DNA from: Roseibium album
GTDB lineage: Bacteria > Pseudomonadota > Alphaproteobacteria > Rhizobiales > Stappiaceae
DNA: 64,000 nucleotides
Direction of reading: 5' to 3'
NCBI RefSeq assembly: GCF_001404515.1
Contig: NZ_CXWE01000009.1
Coordinates: 186,001 to 250,000, forward strand
In this document: one piece after another, positions 44,345 through 53,391 of the stretch
How the letters are laid out: every line of letters begins with the position of its first letter
How positions within the stretch are numbered: position 1 is the stretch's first letter
Notes under the pieces: model-generated
What the model saw: only the letters and a program-made list of their open reading frames with translations
What the model was told of the DNA's origin: nothing
Databases searched by the model: none
Position numbers and translations under genes: made by a program

Positions 44345-44415
44345 GAGCCTTACGAAAACCGGTTCAGTTTTTCCGCGCGCGCTTCACCTTCGGCACACGG
44401 GACAGCGACATTTGC

Positions 44416-46185
44416 CTAACGCATTTCCTCAGGTGCATTTACACCAAGAATCGAAAGTCCTGAAGAGAGCACCAAAGATATTGCACGTACCAAAGCAAGA
44501 CGTGCCAGGGTTAATTTCGGGTTACCGGCGTCAATAAAACGTAAATGCGGCATTTCCTTGCCTCTATTCCAATGGCCATGGAGTGAACTCGCCAAATCAT
44601 GTAGATAAAACGCGATCCTGTGCGGCTCATGTGTTTCCGCCGCTGCATTCACCACTTTGGGCCATTCAGCCATCTTGGCAATCAATTCAAGCTCACCGCT
44701 GTCACCGAGCAAAGTGAGGTCCGCATCAGCAAGGTCGCTGTCCGCAGTCTCCAGGTCTGGAAGTTCTTCCGACGCCTGTCGCAGCACAGAACAGCACCTT
44801 GCATGCCCGTATTGCACATAGAAAACCGGATTGTCTTTCGACTGCTCCGTTACCTTGTTGAAATCGAAATCCAGCGGAGCGTCGTTTTTCCGGAACAGCA
44901 TCATGAAGCGAACCGGGTCCGAACCGACTTCATCGACGACTTCTCTCAAAGTAACAAAGTCGCCCGACCGTTTGGACATTTTGACCGGCTCACCGTCACG
45001 CATCAGTTTCACGAGCTGGCAAAACCTGACAATGACATCGGTTTCGCCGCCGGATACTGCCTTGCCAACAGCCTGCAACCGTTTTGCGTAACCACTATGA
45101 TCGGCACCCAGGATATAGATCGTTTCCTTGAAACCCCGTTCGAACTTGTCCTGGAAGTAGGCAACGTCGGCTGCGAAATAGGTATACGACCCATCAGACT
45201 TTTTCAGTGCCCGGTCCGTATCATCACCAAAATCGCTCGCCCGAAAGAGCGTCTGTTCGCGGTCTTCCCAGTCTTCCGGCACCTGTCCTTTGGGTGGCGG
45301 CAAGGTCCCCTGATAGATAAGCCCCTTTTCCCGCAGCCCATCCAGCATATGGTCGATCTTCGAACCATTGGCACCGCTCCTGTCATGGAGCGTTTTTTCA
45401 GAAAAGAAAATCTCGTGTTCGACTCCAAGTGCCGCAAGGTCTGCTCTTATAAGATCGAGCATCGCCGCCATCGCGGCCTCCTTCACGATTGGAAGCCATT
45501 CGGCATCCGGCATTCCCAGCAGTTTTTCGCCAAACTGGTCCTTGAGCAGAGACCCTACCGGCTTGAGATAATCGCCTGGATAAAGACCAGACGGGATTTC
45601 GCCTATGTCTTCACCGAGAGCCTCGCGGTACCGAAGGTATGCGCTCCGCGCAAGAGTTTCGATCTGCGATCCCGCGTCATTAATGTAGTATTCCTTGACG
45701 ACATCGTTGCCGGCAAAAGCCAGCAGATTGGCAAGAGCATCGCCAACGACGGCACCGCGAATGTGTCCGACATGCATTGGTCCGGTCGGATTCGCCGACA
45801 CATATTCGACATTCACCTTCGGAGAAGGCTGCAGAGCAGTCGCTCCAAAGCTCTCACCAAGACCAAGAACACTGCCGAGAACCCGCTGCCAAACGGCAGG
45901 TGCGACCCGGAGGTTGATGAACCCAGGTCCAGCTATCGTCGTCTCGGTTATGTCCGGGTCCTGATTGAGTTTTTGGACGAGTTTTTCGGCAAGGTCGCGC
46001 GGTTTCATCTTGAGCGGTTTTGCAAGCACCATTGCTGCATTGGTTGCGAAGTCGCCGTGATCGGGATCCCTCGGGGCTTCGACCACTACGCGCGTCAAAT
46101 CCGGTGAAACTCCATTTTCATCATGAAGTTCAAGCTCCTGGAGTGCATTTTTCACGCGCTGCGTGAAGTCTGCGAAGATATTCAT
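44416..46185 (-). CDS. argS: Arginyl-tRNA synthetase
   Basis: ArgRS charges tRNA-Arg with arginine. The 589 residues include the class I HIGH-type motif PMHVGHIRGAVVGDAL and the KMSKR-type loop PVKMSKRSGDFVTL. The N-terminal additional domain (about 1-110) and the helical anticodon-binding domain (about 460-589) complete it. I choose the ATG at 46185 (MNIFADFTQRVKNAL); the open frame extends 20 codons but that part is unlike the family. It lies between dgt and the SPOR gene, the common alphaproteobacterial order. Confidence 0.97.
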   Translation of the reverse strand: MNIFADFTQRVKNALQELELHDENGVSPDLTRVVVEAPRDPDHGDFATNAAMVLAKPLKMKPRDLAEKLVQKLNQDPDITETTIAGPGFINLRVAPAVWQRVLGSVLGLGESFGATALQPSPKVNVEYVSANPTGPMHVGHIRGAVVGDALANLLAFAGNDVVKEYYINDAGSQIETLARSAYLRYREALGEDIGEIPSGLYPGDYLKPVGSLLKDQFGEKLLGMPDAEWLPIVKEAAMAAMLDLIRADLAALGVEHEIFFSEKTLHDRSGANGSKIDHMLDGLREKGLIYQGTLPPPKGQVPEDWEDREQTLFRASDFGDDTDRALKKSDGSYTYFAADVAYFQDKFERGFKETIYILGADHSGYAKRLQAVGKAVSGGETDVIVRFCQLVKLMRDGEPVKMSKRSGDFVTLREVVDEVGSDPVRFMMLFRKNDAPLDFDFNKVTEQSKDNPVFYVQYGHARCCSVLRQASEELPDLETADSDLADADLTLLGDSGELELIAKMAEWPKVVNAAAETHEPHRIAFYLHDLASSLHGHWNRGKEMPHLRFIDAGNPKLTLARLALVRAISLVLSSGLSILGVNAPEEMR

Positions 46186-46259
46186 TTTACACCGATCAAG
46201 TTTGGTCTTCCAAGCACGGGATTCCCGTGAACAACAGGGCAGCAAATTCGCCCCTGCGC

Positions 46260-47498
46260 CTACCCTAAATCCGGAGTGTCGTCAAACAGCCTGCGGTGCT
46301 CCTCGATGGCGTAGCGGTCGGTCATGCCGGCAATGTAATCGCATATTCGCCGGGCTGTTTCGGTATCGCCCAGGGAACCCAGACCAACATTCCATGGATG
46401 TGGCATCAATTCGGGGTCCGACTGGTATTTGCGAAACAGATCCTTCACGATGCGGGCAACGAGCTTGCGAACGGCCAAAACATCCGCATGGCGATAAACA
46501 CGGGCGAACAGAAATCTCTTAACTTCCTTTTCCGCAAGTGCCATTTCATCGGAAAACCCGACAAGACCCCTTCCGGCCATTCTGATATCGTTTGCAGATT
46601 TCGGATCAAGTTCGGATATGTTGCCGACGGCTTCCCTGATGACGTCCTCAACCATTCTTGTGATCGATCTGCGGACGATCTCGTGGATTCGCCTGCTTTC
46701 CTCCAACCCGGGATACTTTCTGTCAACATCTACCAGAATGTCGGCAAGAAACGGGACTTCGCGCATGTCTTCCACAGCGAAAAGACCCGCTCTCAATCCG
46801 TCATCCAGGTCATGAGCGTCATAGGCAATGTCGTCCGCGATTGCGGCCGCCTGAGCCTCGCTGCCCGGCCAGGTGTCCAGCAAGAGATCCTGCTTGTCTG
46901 CATATTCGCTGATCGCAAACGGCAGTCGGCCGCCCTTGAATTTTCCGATCGGGTTGCCGTCTGAATCAAGAAGAGGCCCATTGTGTTTGACAAGTCCCTC
47001 CAGAGTTTCCCAGGCCAGGTTCAATCCGTCGAATTCCGCGTAGCGTTGTTCGAGATGCGTGACAACGCGCAGGGACTGGGCATTGTGATCAAAACCATCA
47101 AAGGGCGCCATGCACTCGTGCATGACATCCTCGCCTTCATGTCCAAACGGGGTGTGACCGAGATCATGCGCAAGCGCCAAGCACTCTGCGAGGTCTTCGT
47201 CAAGGCGCAGCGCTCTTGCCAGCGACCGGGCGATCTGGGAGACCTCGATCGTGTGCGTCAGACGTGTACGGAAATGATCGCCCTCGTGATATACAAAGAC
47301 CTGTGTCTTGTGCTTCAATCTTCTGAAGGCCGAGGAATGAATGATCCGGTCGCGGTCCCGTTGAAAGGGTGTCCGGGTAGGACTTTCGGTTTCCGGAAAC
47401 AGGCGCCCTTTGCTCAGGCGCGGATTTTCGGCGTACACCGCCCGGGTCTGAGCTCCGAAGCCAATGTCAGTTTTAGTTGTCGATCCGTCGCCATTCAC
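46260..47498 (-). CDS. dgt: dGTP triphosphohydrolase-like HD-domain protein
   Basis: This HD-superfamily protein of about 412 residues is predicted to hydrolyse dNTPs to nucleosides and triphosphate. It contains DRDRIIHSSAFRRLKHKTQV, HFRTRLTHTIEVSQIARSLA and LAHDLGHTPFGHEGEDVM, which include the metal-binding H and HD residues. The frame has no good ATG; a TTG at 47549 and a GTG at 47498 are possible. I use the GTG, which is nearer to the conserved FGAQTRAVYAENP. It is divergent from the erpA-like gene, and argS follows 74 bp on. Being the dGTPase-like group, its substrate may be broader than dGTP. Confidence 0.9.
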   Translation of the reverse strand: MNGDGSTTKTDIGFGAQTRAVYAENPRLSKGRLFPETESPTRTPFQRDRDRIIHSSAFRRLKHKTQVFVYHEGDHFRTRLTHTIEVSQIARSLARALRLDEDLAECLALAHDLGHTPFGHEGEDVMHECMAPFDGFDHNAQSLRVVTHLEQRYAEFDGLNLAWETLEGLVKHNGPLLDSDGNPIGKFKGGRLPFAISEYADKQDLLLDTWPGSEAQAAAIADDIAYDAHDLDDGLRAGLFAVEDMREVPFLADILVDVDRKYPGLEESRRIHEIVRRSITRMVEDVIREAVGNISELDPKSANDIRMAGRGLVGFSDEMALAEKEVKRFLFARVYRHADVLAVRKLVARIVKDLFRKYQSDPELMPHPWNVGLGSLGDTETARRICDYIAGMTDRYAIEEHRRLFDDTPDLG

Positions 47499-47620
47499 AG
47501 CATCTTCACCCAGTCTAACCGCGCCGCAGATTGACGCGGGCGACTTCAAAACTTACTTATCTGAATAAATCAGGTTTCACGCTCTTTGCCAGCAGCAAGA
47601 GCCTAGCGAGTCAGCAGAAC

Positions 47621-47962
47621 ATGACCGATACACCAGAAAATCGAGTAACAGTCAGCGAACGCGCTGCCAAGCGCATTGCCAAAATATTGTCGAACGAGGC
47701 CGAAGGCAGCATGCTCAGGGTCAGTGTAGAAGGTGGCGGCTGCTCCGGGCTTCAATACAAATACGACGTCGTCGACAGTAACGAAGACGACGATTTTGTC
47801 ATTGAAAATCCAGGAGCGATCGTTCTGATCGATACGGTATCGCTTCAGTATATGGAAGGATCGGAGATTGACTTCGTCGACGATCTGATCGGACAGTCTT
47901 TTCAGATAAACAACCCCAACGCGGTCGCCGGGTGTGGCTGCGGCACCAGTTTTACCATTTGA
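47621..47962 (+). CDS. erpA: Iron-sulfur cluster insertion protein ErpA/IscA type
   Basis: This A-type Fe-S carrier of 113 residues has the three conserved cysteines: one in VEGGGCSGLQYKYDVV and two in AGCGCGTSFTI. It would deliver clusters to target apoproteins. I choose MTDTPENRVTVSERAAKRIA as start; the upstream frame is non-homologous. It is divergent from dgt and followed by a strong terminator. Together with sufA at 56790 the window encodes two A-type carriers. Confidence 0.9.
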   Translation: MTDTPENRVTVSERAAKRIAKILSNEAEGSMLRVSVEGGGCSGLQYKYDVVDSNEDDDFVIENPGAIVLIDTVSLQYMEGSEIDFVDDLIGQSFQINNPNAVAGCGCGTSFTI

Positions 47963-47982
47963 CCTGAGCGCACACGTGTTTC

Positions 47983-48006
47983 AAGGCCGGAGTCTCCGGC
48001 CTTTTT
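47983..48006 (+). terminator. Terminator after erpA
   Basis: AAGGCCGGA-GTC-TCCGGCCTT is a perfect 9-bp stem at 47983-48003, followed by further T to 48006. It separates erpA from xthA. Confidence 0.9.
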
Positions 48007-48028
48007 CTTACATGAGGCAAATCGAACG

Positions 48029-48811
48029 ATGAGAATCGCGACCTGGAACATCAACGGCGTCAAGGCACGTATCGATACGGTTCTCGAGTGGTTGAAGGAA
48101 ACGTCGCCGGATGTTGCCTGTCTTCAGGAAATCAAATCGGTCGACGAGAATTTTCCGCGACAGCCCTTCGAGGATCTCGGCTACAACGTCGAAACCCACG
48201 GTCAAAAGGGTTTCAACGGGGTCGCGCTGTTATCCAAGCAACCGCTCGAGGACGTCGAACGCAGGCTTCCCGGCGACGATGGTGACGAACAGGCGCGTTT
48301 CATCGAAGGAGCCGTTTCGAGCGACAAAGGTGTCATTCGCTTTGGATGTCTCTATCTTCCGAATGGCAATCCGCTCGGAAGTGAAAAATTTCCCTACAAG
48401 CTGGCCTGGATGGATCGTCTGATCCCACATGCCGAAAGGCGGCTTCGCGAAGAAAACGCCTATTTGCTCCTTGGCGATTACAATGTAATTCCGGATCCGA
48501 TTGACGCAAAAAACGCGAAAAACTGGCTGGACGACGCGCTCTTTCAACCAGAGAGCAGACAACGTTTCAGAGCGCTGACGAACCTCGGTTTCACAGAAGC
48601 CGTGAGAGCGTGTACCGAAGCAGCGGAGACATATACTTTCTGGGACTATCAGGCTGGTGCCTGGCAGAAAAACAATGGCATCCGCATCGATCACATCCTG
48701 CTGTCACCGCAAGCCACGGATCTGATATCCGGATGCGGCATAGACAAGCATGTTCGCGGGTGGGAAAAGCCGTCCGACCATGTGCCGGTCTGGGTCGAGC
48801 TGGCAGCTTGA
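48029..48811 (+). CDS. xthA: Exodeoxyribonuclease III
   Basis: ExoIII is an AP endonuclease and 3'-5' exonuclease of base-excision repair. The 260 residues contain MRIATWNINGVKARI, DVACLQEIKSVDENFP, LLLGDYNVIPDP and IRIDHILLSPQ, then WEKPSDHVPVWVEL, carrying the N, E, D-x-N and DH residues of the active site. Length is typical. It stands alone in the same direction as erpA, 22 bp after that gene's terminator. Confidence 0.96.
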   Translation: MRIATWNINGVKARIDTVLEWLKETSPDVACLQEIKSVDENFPRQPFEDLGYNVETHGQKGFNGVALLSKQPLEDVERRLPGDDGDEQARFIEGAVSSDKGVIRFGCLYLPNGNPLGSEKFPYKLAWMDRLIPHAERRLREENAYLLLGDYNVIPDPIDAKNAKNWLDDALFQPESRQRFRALTNLGFTEAVRACTEAAETYTFWDYQAGAWQKNNGIRIDHILLSPQATDLISGCGIDKHVRGWEKPSDHVPVWVELAA

Positions 48812-49032
48812 GCCCGGAAACTGCGCACGTTTGCATCTCGTCGATTTTCATCCCCGGAAACTCGTATACAACGACGCGGACCGGCGTCCTACTTGCGGTA
48901 AACCTTCTGCATGATATTGTTTGAGACCATGGGATAACGGTAGGCCATCTCCAGTCCGCACCGGCAAATAGCGGACAAAAGCACTATCCGGCGTCGCTCG
49001 TTGAGGCCGGAGCTTCTTATTTTTGCTGTTTT
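48812..49032. other. Non-coding stretch after xthA
   Basis: I see no gene here. It leads into the secreted cysteine-rich frame, and the same reading frame is open from 48937 but has no ATG, GTG or TTG. CCGGAG lies near 49005, a possible old ribosome site. Confidence 0.5.
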
Positions 49033-49344
49033 GTCAGAGCCTTAGCAGCAACGGCGTTTTTAGGCGGAGTATGTCTCGCTTCTGTTGCCAGTGCCCAAAG
49101 TATCTCGTGCACCTGTCGATACCAGGGTGAGGATTACGGTCTGGGCGAATCCATTTGCCTGAAAAGCCCGAATGGTTCGAAAATGGCGACATGCGCCATG
49201 GTGCTCAACAACACGTCCTGGCAACTCAGCAACGCCCCCTGCCCGCTGTCGCAGCTAAGTCCGGCTTCCGTAGAGCAGGTCGAAAATGCGACACCCCTGC
49301 CAGCTGGCGACAAAACAAAGCCAATGCCAGTCAGCCCGGGATAG
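49033..49344 (+). pseudogene. Secreted Cys-rich protein frame without a start codon
   Basis: The frame reads VRALAATAFLGGVCLASVAS, then AQSISCTCRYQGEDYGLGES, ICLKSPNGSKMATCAMV and LSNAPCPLSQL, and ends at TAG 49342-49344. The first 22 residues look like a signal peptide ending in ASAQ. Six or more cysteines follow in a compact ~50-residue segment, then a Pro-rich tail. No ATG, GTG or TTG exists in frame between the preceding stop (about 48936) and the signal peptide; the first ATG is deep inside the mature part. Either the start was lost or a non-standard codon is used. I do not recognise the family. The intact coding style downstream argues for a recent loss. Confidence 0.55.
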
Positions 49345-49400
49345 GCCCAAGCCTTCATTTGGGGTTGTCGTTCTGTCTGTTCTATTGAAAAACGAAAACT

Positions 49401-50258
49401 CTACTGTGTCTTGAGTTTCTGCGCGGTAAGCATGTCAGGCCGGTTCTGTTCGATCCAGCCGTCGGCAAGCGAGCGGGCTCTCTCACGTACATGCTCTGGT
49501 GACACAGCAAAATATTGCTCATGCATGGTGTGGATCCAGTCGGCTTCCGAGCCCACAGCCTGTTCCCTGGCCACCGTCAACCACATCAGTCCACGCGCTT
49601 TCTTCTTTTCCGAAGACCCTATGTTGTAAAGAGTTTCACCGAGCCGTGCTTGTGCCCCGACATGCCCCTTGAGCGCCGCCAGATTGTACCAGCGCACGGC
49701 CATACGGCTGTTGTTGTCCTGATACATCTGACCCAGTTCATATTGCGCCTCCGCATCACCGAAGTAAGACGCGGCATGTGTGAAAATCTGACGCGCACGC
49801 GCTTCGTTTTTCGGAACAGTTCCGTCGATTCCATTGAGATAATACGTGCCGAGAGCAACAAGTGCACTGGAAACAAAGGGGGCATCAGGTGCGCTCGGGC
49901 TGTCGTCGCCATGCTCGCGGACAATCTGGCTGTAGTATTCGAACGCCCTCAGGTCGTCTTCCTGGACACCGTCGCCCTTGGAGTACATTTCTCCAAGTTT
50001 CCACGCTGCCATGGGCTGTCCGTTTTCAGCAGCATATTGCAAGGAATTAAGCGCTTCGACCTTGTTGCCCGAATAATACTGGCGAGCGCCCTCACGCAAT
50101 GCTTCGGTAGGAGACAGATCCTGCGGTCCAATCGAAACGTTCGGTGCTGGCTGTCCGTCAAAAGCGGCGGCCGGTTCGGCGAGACCCAGAAACAGCAGAG
50201 AAGAGAACATGACTGTCCGCATTCCCGAGCCGCCCAGTCTCGAAACCTTCTTTCGCAT
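49401..50258 (-). CDS. exoR: Periplasmic Sel1-repeat regulator, ExoR homologue
   Basis: ExoR of rhizobia is a periplasmic inhibitor of the ExoS/ChvG sensor kinase; it controls exopolysaccharide, motility and acid response. This 285-residue protein has a signal peptide (MRTVMFSSLLFLGLAEPAAA) and then FDGQPAPNVSIGPQDLSPTE, ALREGARQYYSGNKVEALNS and LQYAAENGQPMAAWKLGEMY, matching the ExoR layout. Sel1-like repeats run through about 90-250 (AEAQYELGQMYQDNNSRMAV, GHVGAQARLGETLYN). I use the ATG at 50258; an ATG at 50222 begins right at the signal peptide, and the open frame reaches 50396. No exoS or chvI lies in the window. Confidence 0.82.
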   Translation of the reverse strand: MRKKVSRLGGSGMRTVMFSSLLFLGLAEPAAAFDGQPAPNVSIGPQDLSPTEALREGARQYYSGNKVEALNSLQYAAENGQPMAAWKLGEMYSKGDGVQEDDLRAFEYYSQIVREHGDDSPSAPDAPFVSSALVALGTYYLNGIDGTVPKNEARARQIFTHAASYFGDAEAQYELGQMYQDNNSRMAVRWYNLAALKGHVGAQARLGETLYNIGSSEKKKARGLMWLTVAREQAVGSEADWIHTMHEQYFAVSPEHVRERARSLADGWIEQNRPDMLTAQKLKTQ

Positions 50259-50849
50259 ACCTGTCACACAATTACGCACAGTACGATATTCACCGCTGTG
50301 CCGTTGGTCGTTGACGGCATTTATTGTTGTTCGCGCCTCGCGCATTTCCTGTCTCTTCATACCGTCGGCCACGACCTGACGGTTCTTTTTTTTCACGGTC
50401 TAACGTGGCCAATCAATTCGGCCTAAGTTGGGCCATTCTTGGTCCAATTAAGACCATTTGCGGGATTCTTCCTCTCGTGGCCGCTCGGCGATCAATGCAT
50501 ACATCAATCGCTGGACAACCGGACTTTAGCGTAACGGTTGCTGCTCAAACATGGCTGAACATGGGCAATATCTTCATTCAGCCCTTTCAAACGGGACTCT
50601 GTCTGCGAGTGTTGCCGAATTGGCACAATTCTCACACCGCCAGGGCATCCCTCCGCAGTAAATTCAACCACATCGAAGTTGTTGATCAGTTTCCGGGTTG
50701 GAAGGTTCATCTGGTCTGTTGAAAACGTTGCCTTTATGGCAAAATCCTTTGCCGTTCTGCATTTGTCCTTCAAACTTGGTTATGATTCGGTGTAGGTACC
50801 AGCGCTGAACCTCTACAACAGAGCTACGAACCCATTCAGGCGAGACGGA
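50259..50849. other. Intergenic region between exoR and parE
   Basis: This 591-bp gap separates divergent genes. I see no credible coding frame, RNA gene or clear hairpin in it. It must contain the exoR and parE promoters, but no specific operator stands out. Confidence 0.5.
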
Positions 50850-52895
50850 ATGAGCGCAAAAGACGATCTATTTGCTGGAAATGCGGCGATATCGGCACCT
50901 TTGAACGAGCCGCCGACAACACCTGCACCTCAAAAAGCGCGCCCGACATCACCTGTTTCGGTTCCGGATGACTATTCGGCCGCCGACATTGAAGTCCTAG
51001 AAGGCCTGGAGCCCGTTCGGCGGCGTCCGGGAATGTACATTGGCGGCACGGACGAAAAAGCCCTTCACCATCTGTTTGCCGAAGTAATCGATAACTCCAT
51101 GGATGAGGCGGTCGCAGGGCATGCTACATGGATCGATGTTTCGCTTTCAAACGACGGATTCCTGACAATCGTCGACAATGGTCGTGGCATACCGGTTGAT
51201 CCGCACCCCAAGTTCAAGGACAAGTCCGCGCTCGAAGTCATCATGACCACGCTGCACGCGGGCGGCAAATTCGACAGCAAGGTATACGAGACTTCCGGCG
51301 GATTGCACGGGGTCGGCGTGTCCGTCGTCAACGCCCTGTCCGAGGAGCTGGTCGTCGAGGTTGCCCGCAGCCGAAAACTATACCGGCAGACGTTCCGCAG
51401 AGGCCAACCACAAGGCCCTCTTGAGATGGTCGGCGACACGCAGAACCGACGTGGCACGCTGGTACGTTTCAGGCCTGATGATCAGATCTTCGGCAAGGGG
51501 GCAAGGTTCCTGCCTGCCCGTTTGCACAAGATGGCGCGCTCCAAGGCCTATCTTTTTGGCGGTGTCGAAATCCGCTGGCATTGTGCACCCGACATGATAT
51601 CGGAAAAGGATCCGACACCGGCCGAGGCAGTGTTTCATTTTCCAGGTGGGCTGAAGGATTTTCTTTCCGAGCGCCTGACAAATGAACGCCGCGTCGTTGA
51701 CGAGATTTTTGCCGGCCGTACCGACAAGACCGGCAAGCACGGTTCCGTCGAATGGGCCGTCAACTGGTTCGCTGGTGATGGCTTCGTCAATTCCTATTGC
51801 AATACCGTGCCGACACCGGAGGGTGGCACACACGAAGCGGGTTTCAGATATGCGCTGCTGCGCGGTCTCAAGGCATATGGCGAACTGACGAGCAACAAGA
51901 AGGCCAGCATCATTACGGGAGACGACGTGATGACGTCCGCCGGTGGAATGCTTTCGGTCTTTATTCGTGAACCCGAATTTGTCGGTCAGACCAAAGACAA
52001 ACTTGCCTCGAACGAAGCCACCCGTGTGGCTGAAACCGCAGTGCGAGACGCATTCGACCACTGGCTTACAGCTTCGCCGAACCAGGCGAACAAATTGCTG
52101 GAATGGGTCATCGACCGAGCCGAGGATCGCCTGCGCCGGCGCCAGGAAAAAGACGTTGCGCGCAAAACGGCCGTCCGGAAACTTCGCCTTCCAGGAAAAC
52201 TCGCGGATTGTTCTGCCAACCAGTCCGACGGCACGGAACTGTTCATCGTGGAGGGCGATTCGGCGGGCGGCTCAGCGAAGCAGGCGCGCAACCGCTCAAA
52301 TCAGGCAATCCTGCCGCTGCGTGGAAAAATTCTGAATGTCGCCAATGCAGGCCGGGACAAGCTCGTCGCGAACCAGCAATTGGCGGATCTCATTCAGGCC
52401 CTCGGTTGCGGTACAAGATCGCAGTACCGGGAAACGGATCTGCGATACGAAAAGATCGTCATCATGACCGACGCGGACGTTGATGGTGCCCACATCGCGT
52501 CGCTTTTGATCACATTCTTTTACCGCGAAATGCCAGAGCTCATTCGAGGAGGCCATCTTTTTCTGGCGGTCCCTCCCCTTTACAGGCTCAGCCAGGGCGG
52601 CAAAACACTTTATGCCCGCGATGACGCGCACAAGGACGAGTTGCTCGAAACAGTTTTCAAGGGAAAATCAAAAGTCGAGATCGGCCGCTTCAAAGGCCTG
52701 GGCGAGATGTTACCGGCCCAGCTGAAGGAAACGACGATGGATCCGTCGAAACGCTCCATGTTGAAGGTCGATGTGGATGAGGCTGATATTGGCACAACGA
52801 ACGATGCCGTTGAAAGACTGATGGGTAACAAACCGGAAGCGCGATTCCGGTTCATTCAGGAAAATGCGGAATTCGCGGATGATCTTGACATCTAG
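50850..52895 (+). CDS. parE: DNA topoisomerase IV subunit B
   Basis: ParE is the ATPase subunit of topoisomerase IV, which unlinks daughter chromosomes. The GHKL ATPase domain shows VIDNSMDEAVAGHATWIDV and IVDNGRGIPVDPHPK, then TSGGLHGVGVSVVNAL. The TOPRIM domain has FIVEGDSAGGSAKQARNRSN and IVIMTDADVDGAHIASLL. The 681-residue length and lack of a GyrB-type insert favour ParE over GyrB. An N-terminal extension of about 40 residues is proline-rich. It stands alone, with parC elsewhere. Confidence 0.95.
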   Translation: MSAKDDLFAGNAAISAPLNEPPTTPAPQKARPTSPVSVPDDYSAADIEVLEGLEPVRRRPGMYIGGTDEKALHHLFAEVIDNSMDEAVAGHATWIDVSLSNDGFLTIVDNGRGIPVDPHPKFKDKSALEVIMTTLHAGGKFDSKVYETSGGLHGVGVSVVNALSEELVVEVARSRKLYRQTFRRGQPQGPLEMVGDTQNRRGTLVRFRPDDQIFGKGARFLPARLHKMARSKAYLFGGVEIRWHCAPDMISEKDPTPAEAVFHFPGGLKDFLSERLTNERRVVDEIFAGRTDKTGKHGSVEWAVNWFAGDGFVNSYCNTVPTPEGGTHEAGFRYALLRGLKAYGELTSNKKASIITGDDVMTSAGGMLSVFIREPEFVGQTKDKLASNEATRVAETAVRDAFDHWLTASPNQANKLLEWVIDRAEDRLRRRQEKDVARKTAVRKLRLPGKLADCSANQSDGTELFIVEGDSAGGSAKQARNRSNQAILPLRGKILNVANAGRDKLVANQQLADLIQALGCGTRSQYRETDLRYEKIVIMTDADVDGAHIASLLITFFYREMPELIRGGHLFLAVPPLYRLSQGGKTLYARDDAHKDELLETVFKGKSKVEIGRFKGLGEMLPAQLKETTMDPSKRSMLKVDVDEADIGTTNDAVERLMGNKPEARFRFIQENAEFADDLDI

Positions 52896-53391
52896 ATTCA
52901 ACAAAAGCCGTGTATGACTTTGCTCAGCCGTGAAAAAAGATCTCACGCATTCAATCTTTCAGGATACCAAACTGGTAACCCGGGAAGCCGTACATTTGGA
53001 ATGCCGGCATGGCAGACATCTGATTTGATGGCACCACAGCGCAGTTACGTTAGGTAAAGCATCATGCAAATCCAGCGTAAGTAACCGTCACTCTCAGATT
53101 TTCTGTCGGCACATGAGGTCACAGGTACAGAAGTCCGGCAACTCATTTGGAATGTCACTTTGGATCTTACTGAGTCATGTTGTGCCCTTCAGCATCACTC
53201 CTGGAAGTGCTTTGACGCTGCAATATTAACTGAGATCGCAATTCTAGCGCGGAATTACTCGATTTTCTTGACATTTTACCTCTTCGGCGCATTGACACTG
53301 GGGCACATGAATGTAGTGTGTGCGCACGTTGGCACCAATGGTTTCCTAAGTGTCGCCGTCTAACAATCACAACATCCGGGCAAAACGCTCT
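52896..53391. other. Long leader region before the DEAD-box helicase gene
   Basis: This 496-bp gap has no gene that I can support. Such long leaders are common before cold-induced RNA helicase genes, but no specific structure was recognised. A GTG in frame with the helicase at 53350 lies inside it. Confidence 0.45.

Noticed and set aside
44620..46107. 495-codon open frame on the plus strand opposite argS
   Set aside because: Its composition is unusual (rich in Arg, His, Phe) and it mirrors the well-supported argS frame. No ribosome site or family match was seen.
53160..53363. Small plus-strand frame before the DEAD-box gene
   Set aside because: No ribosome site or recognisable sequence; the stretch is better explained as leader or promoter DNA.
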